Source: Arion vulgaris (Eukaryota; Mollusca; Gastropoda; Stylommatophora; Arionidae). From it: a DNA stretch of 64,000 bases. Below, piece by piece: positions 35,501-47,500 of the stretch (positions are counted from its first letter, which is position 1; each line of letters opens with the position of its first letter). Location: NCBI GenBank assembly GCA_020796225.1, contig CM036765.1:30160066-30224065 (forward strand), given 5' to 3'. The notes below the pieces were generated by a model. The model saw nothing but the letters and a program-made list of their open reading frames with translations, had not been told where the DNA came from and ran no database searches. The position numbers were made by a program, and so were the translations under genes.

Positions 35501-38500
35501 TGCATCATCTCTGTCGATACGAAGATGAAGGAGAAGACATGCTGAACAGGATTGTTACTGGGGACAAATCATGGGGGCATCACTACCAGCCCGAATCAAA
35601 GCGTGCTTCAATGCAGTGGAAACATCCTTTTTCGCCTTGTGTCAAAAAATTCAAGGTTGCGCCATCTGCATGGAAAGTTATGCTGACAGTGTTCTGGGAT
35701 TATCAAGGAGTTCTTTTAAGCAATTTCAAGAAGAAAGGTGATAATGTGAATTCTGAATTGTACTGTGATGTTCTATCAATGCTTCATGATGCAATTCAAA
35801 GAAAACGTCCAGGACTGCTGACTAGAGGAGTGTTGCTTCTTCATGACAATGCCAGACCACATACGGCTCGATTAACTCAGAATAAAATTAACCAACTATG
35901 ATGGGAGTTCTGGAACATTCACCTTACAGTCCCGACTTAGCCCTAGCGATTTCCACCTTTTTGGTCCACTGAAAACCCACCTGGAATGAATTTCTTTTTG
36001 CAGGCGATCAGGCAATCATATCAACAACAGAAGAACAGCTACAACAACACATCAACAGACTCCAGTTAGCATGTAACGAATACAACATGAGAATTAACAT
36101 CGACAAAACAGAAGTAATGACATTGCGAGAGGAAAACACTACCAACATCTCCATCGATAATCATCTACTAAATCAAGCAAAGATTTCACATACCTGGGGA
36201 GCATTTTTTCAGCAAATGGAAGAATAACTAATGAAATTCAACACAGATGCAACAAAGCAAATCAAATGATAGGGCAAATGGCGCCAATTTTAAGATGCAA
36301 ACACGTCACCATGAACACAAAAAAAGCAATGTTCAACACAATCTTTCTCCCACATTATGTTACCAGTGCCAAACCTGGAGCTGACAACAAACGATAGAAG
36401 AAAACTAGTCACAACAGAGATGAAGTGTCTACGAGAATGCTGGGTGTAACAAGAAGAGACCGGTTGAGAAATGAAGACATCAGGAAAAAGTGGGTACAAC
36501 ATCAGTACTAGACTTCATCAAGAAACAACAAATTAAATGGTTCGGTCACGTAAGCAGATTACCATCAGACAGTGCACCCCAAAGAGCAATGCTGCCCGAT
36601 ACAATGGGTACAAAGCAAAAGGCCGGCACGCAAAAGATGGACCTCAGAGATAACAGAGGCGCGAAAGAGACTATCTACGAAGCGCATACTAGGGCCCGTT
36701 TAGAAATCTCTTCCTGACCTGACGCTGTGAGGCATACAGGATTCGAGAAAGAAAAAGAAAACCCACCTTGGCGGAAACATTTACGAATGACGCCAAAGTT
36801 GAATGTGAAGAGAAAACGTGGTGTAGAAAACAGAGCACGCAGTTCTATACAGCCGGTTTTGGAGGACAGATAAAAGGATGGGATAAGTGCATCAATGTTG
36901 GTGGAAATTATGTTCAGAAATAAAGGGACAATGTATGTATAAAAATAAACTGGTTTCAAGTTGTTATCATATTTAGTTATTTTTCTACAGCCATTTGTGA
37001 CTTACTTATTGACTTCCCTCATAATTGTAGCTATTCATTTAGTAGCAGCAACATTAGAAAGAAGCTTTTAAAACAAACTGTGCAGCATTAGAGACCATCA
37101 TTAAATGACAATGATGGATGTGGATTGGACATTTATGTCATATGCCAGTAAGGGCATTGACTAGCCAGCTCTCTGATGAACTGGTGGGGGGAAAGGTCTG
37201 TAATTCCAAAGAATATATGGAGATGAACAGTGGAAAGAGAGTTGAAAGATTGTGACCTGATGTGAGAAACAATGAATAGAAAGGTTGTAGAACAGTAAAA
37301 ATTGAAATCTTTTGTTGAAGACTTAAGTGTCAAAAGGACACCAAAGAAGATATACATAGAATATTAGAAGAAATACAGTTCGATGGCAGCACATCTGATA
37401 GTTTTGAGGTTAAGAGTGGAGTCAAGCAGGGCTGTGTCCTTGCCCCACTCTCTTTGGTATCTTCTTCGCAGTCCTTTTGAACCACGCCTTAGGGACGCTG
37501 ATGGTGATGTTTTCATCCGCACTAGATCTGATGGTTCACTGTTTAACTTGGCTCGCTTAAGAGCCAAGACAAAAACTACGGAAATACTTCTCAAGGACCT
37601 CCTTTTGCTGGATGCTGCCTTAGTCGCCCACAGTGAGACTACACTGCAATGTCTAATTAATAATTTGTCAAAGGCATGCGACCTCTTTTCTCTGACAATA
37701 AGTGTCTCCAAAACAGTTGTATTATGTCAGGAGGTAAGACATCAAATATCACTTTAAATGGTAACCATCTAACACCAGTGCAAAAATTCTGCTATCTTGG
37801 GTCCACGGTCACTGCCAGCCTTTCTCTTGATGAAGAAATCAACGCTCGTATAGGGAGTGCGGCTACTACATTCGGCATACTATCAAAGCGAGCGTGGGAC
37901 AACAAAAAAATTGACATTGCAGACGAAAACTCAAATATATCGAGCCTGTGTAATTAGTTCTTTACTATATGGCTCAGAAACATGGACAGCCTGCCTACTC
38001 AAGACACGAGAGGAGACTTAACATTTTTCACCTTGATGTCTCCAAGATTATGAACATCAGGTGGTACGACAAGATAACCAACTCTGAAGTACTACAACGT
38101 GCAAATCTGCCTTCCATCATGGGCATGCTCAGCAGTAGACGACTAAGATGGTTGGGACATGTGAGAAGAATGGAAACTTATCGCATACCAAAACAAATGT
38201 TGTTCTGTGAACTTTCGGAGGAAGAGGCACCAGGGCAGACCACTGCTCAGATATAAAGATGTCTGCAAAACCTCAATGAAAAACTTTTCTATAGATCCCA
38301 GCACATGGGAGGGACTAGCTGATGACAGAGTTGTGTGGAAAGCCAAATTACGGAAGGCGCAGAGTCTTTTGAGAAGAGACTTATGTATGAGCTGAGCGAC
38401 AAGAGAGAAAAGCGAAAACTCAGAAGTTGTCACAGTAAACACTTGCCTACTGACCGTCTGTAAAGATGAAAAGGGCCATATATATATATATATATAGAAG

Positions 38501-41500
38501 AAATAGTAATTGTAGAAATTAATTCAGTATCAGTAATAGTAGAAGCTAATTTTGCAATAGTTTCTTATTCTCTGAGTTCAAACTTGTAGTCATGCTAAAT
38601 TTCCAGGCATCTCACCAGGGTAACCATTTTCATGTCAAGGCTGGGTTCCATAGCTTCTTCTTTAGCTGTGCAACTTATATTCACAAGATCTGTTGTCATG
38701 GGTCATCTTAAGCTGGATAGTCCTGAAGTATCATATCCTAAATTCTGAAAAAGATACAGGAAATTTTATTTATTAGTTTAAACCTTAACAGACGTAAATT
38801 CAGTCGGAATAAATAATAGTAATTTTATGTTTATTAATTAATTGTAAATGGTATTCCTGTTTCAGACATACAGAGAGCAGGGTGGAGAACAGCTGTTGTT
38901 TGACTTACATTTCTGGATTGGAAAATTCAGTACACAGGTTAGTCTGCGCTGCTGTTAATTACAATCAATCAAATGCGTGCCTGCCGGCGTAGGTGACCTT
39001 GTCTCTCCACAACTCTCATTGCTTGGTGCATATAATCAGTTCTGACGTCGATATTTTGTTGAACCATGATGTCAGGCCATCCAACATCTTCTCCTCTGTC
39101 TTCCCGATCTCTCCTTCCTGAATTTTACCTGTGGTCACTAAATGTTCTAAACCTTCTCTTCGCATTATATGCCCGAAGAACCTTGATTGTCGGATTCTTA
39201 TTCTTTTGATAAGGTTTCTTTGTGTGCAGGCCTGATTTAAAACCTCCACATTTGTTTTCTTTGCTGTCCATGGAATTTTCAGCATTCTTCTGTAAAACCA
39301 CATCTCTATGGTTTCCAATGATCATATTGATTGTTTGTTCATTGTCCATCATTCGCTGCCATACATAAGTATTGGTTCAATATAGCACTGGAGTACTCGT
39401 TTTCGCAATGTCATTGGTAGTGAGTTCATGCATAGTGTGTTCTTCATTTTCATAAATGCTGCTTTCGTTTGAGGTATTCTACTCTAATCTCTGTTGTACA
39501 TCTTCCATCTGATGTTAGGAATGTTCCCAGATACTTGAATCGATGGACTTGTTTCAGTGTTGTGTTATTTATTTTTATATTACATGTTGGTGTTTCCTGT
39601 TTCTTGGAGACAACCATAACCTCTGTTTTCTTTATATTCATGCTTAATCCTTTCTTTTCACTTTCTCTCACTATTATGTCTATCAAGTCTTGTAGATCTT
39701 GTTCATTTGTAGCCATGAGAATTGTGTCATCAGCATATCTTAGATTGTTCATATTTTGTCCACCGACTGTTATTCCTGTCTTTTCTTCTACAGATCTCAT
39801 GATGTTTTCACTGTACAGGTTGAACAGGTCTGGTGAGAGTATGCACCATTGTCCTAATCCTAATTGTATCGCCTGATAGATTCCAATCTTACTCTCTAGT
39901 CTTATGGCTGCGCTTTGTTGCCAGTACATATTCTTGATCAGTCTCAGATCTTTCCTATCAATATTTATACTTTCTAACATGCTGATTATTGCTCCATGTT
40001 TTACTTTATCGAAAGCTTTCGAGTCGTCTATGAAACATAGGTGTAATTCCAACTTCATTTCTATTGATCTTTCCATTATTGTTCTTATTGTATATATTGC
40101 GTTGTTTGTTCCCTGCGTTCAACAAAGCCACATTGTTCTTCCTTAACTTCTGGTCTTATTTTGTTTCATACCCTTCTCATAATAATGCTGAAAAGTAGTT
40201 TTGTTACGTGACTCATGAGGCTGATTGTGCGGTGTTCTTTGCATTCTATCGTTCCTGCTTTCTTTGGTATTGTTATAAAAATGGATTGTAGTAAATCTTT
40301 GGGTACATATCCGGTGTTGTAGATGTCATTGAATAATTTTGTTAAAACGCCTACGCCCAATTCGCCTGTTGCTTCTATTCTTCGTTGTTATATTGTATGG
40401 TCCAGGGTTTTGCCTTTTTCAATTACAAAGTTAATTACAATACCTGTTCTGTTGTTCATATTCCTGTTTGTTATGTTGGTATCACACACAATAGTTGATG
40501 TAGCTGTTGGAAGCGGAATGTGTACTTTTTACTACTTGTTAATGTCTCTGTTTATATTGTTAATTGTAATTATAGTAATAATAATAATAATTAATCTCGT
40601 ACCGTTATACGTTACATAGGGCCTGCAAGTAATTTCTCCATACCGCTCTATTCTGGGCAACTCGCTCAATCTCCTCCATGGAACTGAGACATATATTTCT
40701 TCTCTCTCTCAGCAAAGTTCGTTTCAGGGTCTCCTTATCTCGTCCTCTCTTTCTTGAACTCTTTGCATCCACTTCAATGCCTGCTTTGATATTCGTTGAT
40801 CATTTCTCCTCAAGGTGTGTCCAACATATCTCCATCTTCTCTTTCTTATAACAGTTGTTACTAGTGGGTTGACCAGACATTTCAATTGTTGTAAACATTG
40901 TCGTTATGTGGTTATTATTATGGCGGACATTGCTTTCATCAATTCTTCTTTACCTTCTTCTCCTCCACTATTTACTTCTTTATAGAAGCGGCAGGGGTAG
41001 GGGAGGGGGATATGTATTGATCTTACGTGTGCTTGTTCTAAGGCACTTTGTAAGCTGTTATTCATTTTCTTGAGGTTGTTCTTGGTGCTGTTGCTCCATC
41101 TTTTGCATCATCAATTACTGTGGTAAAATTGTTCGCCAATTGTCATGACAATTGCTGTTGTCATGTGAGTGTGATAGCAATTGCTGTTGTCATTTGAATG
41201 TGATAACAATTGCTACTGTCATTTGAATGTGATAGCAATTGTTGTTGTCATTTGAATGTGATAGCAATTGCTGTTGTCATTTGAGTGTGATAGCAATTGT
41301 TGTTGTCATGGGAGCATGATAGCAATTGCTGTTGTCATGCCTGTTACTATGACCACTATTTAAAGGTGTAGTAGGGTTCTGATAAGATCTAGTTTGCTGA
41401 TGCTGACATCTCAGTCACTCATTCAACTTTATACTTAACTCTTTTAATGCCAATTGCTGCACACTGCGCCATTCGTGTTGTATCCCTTATAAGAAGTCTT

Positions 41501-44500
41501 TCTAGATTTACTTCTACTATTTTACTTCTACTACTTTTTAACCTTGTTATTCTAATATGTTGTCCAGTTATCTTAAAATTAGTATATAATAAGATATATA
41601 AAATGTATTTATTGATGAGTAGCTTTTGTTTTTAATTGCTTTTTTGCTTCTCTTGAATTAACTGTGTAAAACTGAGGAAATAACTGCATACGGAAAGAGT
41701 TAAAACTAAAATAACATATTCAGCTATTTGATGCTCCTATCAAGCCTATACCTTATTCTCCATTCCTCTCTTCCTCCCTTTCCTCACAGTATTTATTTTT
41801 AACAGTACACACCTTTCATTTATATAACATGCACCAATTAGTTTATATATCATCATCATCAGGTGCCGTCTCCACATCGAAGGTTGGCTGCAATGAATCT
41901 CAGCATCCTCTGTCTTTCACCTTGGTGTTGCACACTGCCAGACTGTAACCTGTCCATTTCTTAAAGTTTCCCTCCCACTTATCTCTCGGTCTTCCTCTTG
42001 CTCTTCTCCCCTCAACTTTCCCCTCTAGTAAATGTTTTATCATGGTGTCATGCCTTTTTATGTGCCCAAAATACTTTACTTGTCTGAATTTTATTTCTCT
42101 TAATAATTGTTTCTTCATGCCTAGTTTTCCTAAAACTTGTTTATTTGTCTGTTTTTCTGTCCATGAAACTCTGCTTATTCTTCTATATATCCACATCTCA
42201 AATGCATCAATTCTGTCTTCTAACTGCTTGTTCATTGTCCATGTTTCCGAGCCATACATTAATATAGGATATATATAGCATTTGATCATTCTAATTTTTA
42301 GCCTGTTTGTGATTTGTTTGGATGTCAGTAACTTTCTCATACTATTGAAATTATCCTTGGCCATTCCTATTCTCTTTTTAATTTCAGTTATACATTTGCC
42401 ATCATCTGTTATCATCTGACCGAGATAGGAGTAGCTTTTACTTGATGTAGTAATTCTCCATGTATTTTTATATTCATTTTAGGTTTTCCATTTCCTTGTT
42501 GATTACCATAGTTTTTGTTTTCTGTATGTTAATGTCTAATCCATATTCCTTGCTAGTTCTGTCCGATTGGTCCACTAATTCTTGTAGATCTTGTTCATTT
42601 TCTGCTACCAATACTGTGTCATCTGCATATCTTAAGTTATTTATTATTTTTCCATTGATCTTGAGTCCTGGCATTCCCTCTAGTTGTTTGAAGATTTTCT
42701 CGGTGTAGATGTTAAATAGGCTTGGTGACAGTATGCATCCTTGTCTCACTCCTCTCTTTATGTCTATGTATGGAGAGTAGCTATTTTCATATTTTATTAT
42801 TGCTGTCTGTTCCCAGTATATGTTACTTATTAGTCTGATATCATCCCCATCTAGGCCTATTTCTTGTAGACATATGATTAGCTTTATATAACATAGTTTA
42901 TATAACATAACTTAATAACACAATGCTCTAGGGTTTAGCCTAATTGGTCTGCAGTAAATACAGCTTTGCCTGCAGGTAAAAATGTCTTTGTCATGCTACA
43001 GCCAAAGTTTGAAGTGTCTACACATTTAAAGTTGAATGAGCTGTCTTCTATCTTGTATCTTGCCTATACAAGCAGATGATGAATTCTATTCTGCTTAATA
43101 TGATGGACTTAATTGTCCATGCACTACAAATCTCATTATTAGTGAATATAGAAGGAAATTTCCAAATGTTACTGCTCTACCAATTGTAGCAATTTTTTTT
43201 AACAAATTCAATATACACAGAACAAGTGAAGAGACATCTATTTTTTCTCTATAGCAATTGTAAAAATAAAGCTGATGTACAAAATATATATAAAATAAAT
43301 GTATAAAGGCAAAGGACTGACTTCTTTGCATCAGGTTTCCCTATCTGGCATCATCCATGAATGGCACGAAAAAAGAGTAACCATGAAGGTAGTAAAACCT
43401 GTATAAGCAGACAGAAAAAAAGCAATGGAAACCGAAGGAGAAAGACAGACCAGTAGGAATATATAGCAAGACTGAAATTTACAAACTAGTCAGAAAAAAA
43501 ATTCAGAAGTTGGGAGGAAGACAAAATGGTAAGAACAACAATGAAAAAAGACAAACCAGTAAGAATGAATAGACTACACAGTATAAACAAATAAAATACA
43601 GAAATTGACAAATGTGTAAGATCAGATAAGATAAGGAAGAAAGAACTAGAAAACAATGAGGAAGACAGAGAAGTCAATTACTAATGGTAAAGTATAACTG
43701 GTGGCGTCTGTGCTGAGTTAGAATCCGCTGCGGACAGTTTGGTGGCAAATTGTTTGCGTAGATTTTACAAAGGATGATGGCACCACCCTTTCAGAAAGCA
43801 ATGGCAAATTACTGAACATAATAATGCCTAGAAAATCACAACAGCGTTTAAAAGCTGGGGTTCATTCTCAAAGTCCTGTAAAGGATATGCAATTAACTTA
43901 AAGTATAACTATCTTACAATCAGCAGTTTTTATTCATGTTCCTTTCATGAATGTTTTCCTTCTAGGATGAGTACTGTACTGCAGCTTACAAGACAGTTGA
44001 GCTGGACACACTTCTAGATGATGTTCCAGTACAACACCGTGAGGTGCAGGGTTATGAGTCTGAAGTATTCAAGTCATACTTCAAGTCAATCACGTGAGCT
44101 GCTGTTGAATTCTGTTTCAGTGATTGTGATCTCATCTTGAGAATCTATGGACATAGGCCTATTTACTTTAACAATAAAAATGTACTGTCTATATTAAATA
44201 ATTTAAACCGATTTACTTTCAACCCTTTTTTCATGATAATTCTAAATTGTCTACAATTAAAAATATATAATAATAATAAAGTAATTGTATATATTTGAGG
44301 ATATTTATATGCAGTAGGTAAAATAGTATCACCTGTGATATCTTTGTTATTCCTCATCTCTGGGCTGCCTTTGACATTGTTATTCATCATCTACGTGGGC
44401 TGCATTTGACATTGTTATTCATCATCTACGTGGGCTGCCTTTGACATTGTTATTCATCATCTACGTGGGCTGCCTTTGACATTGGAAACATTGTGTCAGA

Positions 44501-47500
44501 ATAGTAGTGTTCATTATTGGGTACTGTTGGGTGGCAATCATGTTACAAAGCCAAACCATTTGGTTTGTTGGTATTCTTAGTATGATCTAGCACTTGCGTT
44601 TTTTCTAATACGCGTTTTTTATCTTAAGCTGTCTTGTTACTCCCCCCATTTTCCATAGAAATTTCATCTTGGTTATTGTAATTTTCCGTTGTCACTCTCT
44701 GTTGTTGTCCAATTTTGTCACTAGTATCACAAAGTTGGGATAAAGATCATATTGTATATGTTCCTTTTATATAATGATTACATTTGTAAATAAAATATAA
44801 TCATCATGAGTGTCTTGTGAAGGTTACAATTGTGATAATGATGTGATGTTGAAAGTGATAGCAGATAATGTTAGGTTTATTGATAAACTGCAATATTAAT
44901 GTGGATGGTAACAGTTGTCTTGTCTTATTCACATGTGCTGCGAAGCACTGTGGTGAGTTTCAGTTTTCTATCATGTGCCAGGTGTGTTGCATCTGTAGTT
45001 GTCAGTCTTTGATTTGCAGGACATCTATGATATTGTCTATCCATTGGGTTCTTGGTCTTCCTCAGGCTCTGCGTCCGAGTTGTCGGTTGTTATAGGTGCG
45101 AGATGGTAGTAGATCTGTTTTTATTCTTATTAGGTGACCGAACCATTTTATTTGTTATCTTCTAATATATTGGATGCATGGTGTGATTCCAGCGACATTT
45201 CTAATGTTATAATTTCTCAATCTATCCCATCTTGTAACATTGACGTTTTTTTTTAAAACAGTTCACTTCACACCCTAGGATCTTTCTTTCACTGTAACTG
45301 TGGTAATAATGATAATAATAGTTATTAAGATTACAATGATATTTAATATAATAGCAATAATGAGAATGGTAATACTTAATTGAGCTAGTACATTCAGTTT
45401 CTTTTAATTTCAGAATACTGAAAGGTGGAGCAAATACTGGATTTAGACATGTGAAACCAGAGGAATATAAACCAAGGTTGCTGCATGTATCTGGCAATAA
45501 AAACAGTGTTACTGTAACTGAGGTAGTTTACCAGACAATTTGACATTGTACTGTAAACCCATAATTTAAATGATTGTCTTTTTCTTCGAACGCTCCATAT
45601 CGATCACTTGTTAACCACTTTTTGTGATTTGCATGTGTTCTGAACCTAAGAGCGATTGTACATTGTGCCAGTTATGCGCTTACAAGTAGGCCAGCACATC
45701 TGATTTCTGCGATGCTTTTTATTTACTAGGGTAGCTTCCCTAGGTCCTACATCAGTCGCCTTGTAGGTCGCAGTGGTACTATTCTTTGCTTCCCAATTAG
45801 ACCACATGGACGGATTTAACTGATTGTAAAAAAATTTAAAAATTGATGAATTGAAGGAAATGTCACTTTCATTTGTCACATTTTTAAAAATTTCAATTCT
45901 TATTGGGGGTGCAAGGAAAGTTGGGGGGAGGATGGGGTGTACAATGGTCTCTTATTAGGAGATAATAAAACACTTAACCCTATTAAGTTTTTGTAATGTG
46001 TGACAATACATGGGCCTTATAACAAAATACAGACAGATTGCTAGAGAAATCAACACTGTATGAATATTTAAATGCTTTTGTGAAGGTTTGTTACAAGGAG
46101 GTCAACAACATTAATGACTTAATGTGTAATAATGGAGTGTTATTAATGCATGGATTAGTATGTAGTTAGGAAATCTAGTTAGCACAGTGATTTGATTTGC
46201 CAGTACTATTGGAGTTTTAGTAGTAGGTGATTAGTGTGTATTGAGAAAATCATTGTAGTACAGAGATTAATGTGTACAAAAGAAGATTTGATATTGGTGA
46301 CTGAGCTGACATCACAGCACTTTGTGCAAACCCATAGATGCTCAGTCTCCCCCAACAGATGGTAAAGGTTATGCATACTGATGTTTCCTGTGGCTGGCTT
46401 GTTAAACACACTCCTCTCTCTGCCCTTCAATCATCTGATGTTTCCTGTGGCTGGCTTGTTAAACACACACCTCTCTCTGCCCTTCAATCATCTGATGTTT
46501 CCTGTGGCTCGCTTGTTAAACACACTCCTCTCTCTTCCCTTCAATCATCCATCTCTACTTGTGCCTGATGTTTCCTGTGGCTGGCTTGTTAAACACACTT
46601 CGCTCTCTGCCCTTCAATCATCTGATGTTTCCTGTGACTCGCTTGTTAAACACACTCCTCTCTCTTCCCTTCAATTATCTGATGTTTCCTGTGGCTCGCT
46701 TGTTAAACACACCTCTCTCTGCCCTTCAATCATCCATCTCTACTTGTGCCTGTTTCCTGTGGCTGGCTGGTTAAACACACCTCTCTCTGCCCTTCAATCA
46801 TCTGATGTCTCCTGTGACTCGCTTGTTAAACACACTCCTCTCTCTTCCCTTCAATTATCTGATGTTTCCTGTGACTCGCTTGTTAAACACACCTCTCTCT
46901 GCCCTTCAATCATCTGATGTCTCCTGTGGCTCACTTGTTAAACACACTCCTCTCTCTTCCCTTCAATCATCCATCTCTACTTGTGCCTGTTTCCTGTGGC
47001 TGGCTGGTTAAACACACTCCTCTCTCTGCCCTTCAATCATCCATCTCTACTTGTACAACCTGTAAATTCAAACTCACTGAATTGATGCAACATCAATTTT
47101 AGTGTCCTCATCCAACAGTAGGTTACCAAGAGACCAAAGAACATCCCCATTATCCATCCTAAACTCCCTGACAATGTATGCAAGTCTATTCGCTCTCTTG
47201 TTGCTGGGAATACCAACTGTCCATGGCAGTAGGAGGTCGACGTGAGACTCTGGAGGTTGGAAATCTCTACCGATGACATCCACTCATACTGCAACCTGCC
47301 ATTCTGGATCTTCCAAAGCATCATCTGAGAGTCAGAAACAACAACTGTCCCAGTAAACAAGAGTTCCAGAGAGCCAATGGAGGGCAGAAGTAACAGACTC
47401 AACCCCCATTCTCATAATGGAAACAGTTGTCCTGTATGTTCCATTTTACTCTGCAAATGTGAGCGAACCAAGAAACTTAAGCCCGACTTCTCACCATGGT

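Larger units (their letters stand above)
34928..37021 (+). mobile_element. mariner-type DNA transposon interrupted by a LINE
   Basis: Terminal inverted repeats GAGGGTGAGTCAATAAGTAA (34928 on) and GAGGGAAGTCAATAAGTAAG (reverse strand from 37020), with TA dinucleotides at the flanks. It carries a mariner transposase gene whose 3' end, on the far side of a nested LINE (35983-36756), reads KTHLGGKHFTNDAKV and [15 protein letters not shown]. About 1.3 kb remains when the LINE is removed, the usual mariner size. Inactive because of the insertion and frameshifts. Confidence 0.93.

Noticed and set aside
39469..39876. 135-codon hydrophobic + strand frame
   Set aside because: Antisense of the RTE-like reverse transcriptase.
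41447..41635. 62-codon hydrophobic frame shared in part with 53555-53797
   Set aside because: The shared residues reflect homologous non-coding MITE sequence; the frames differ and are not conserved as protein.
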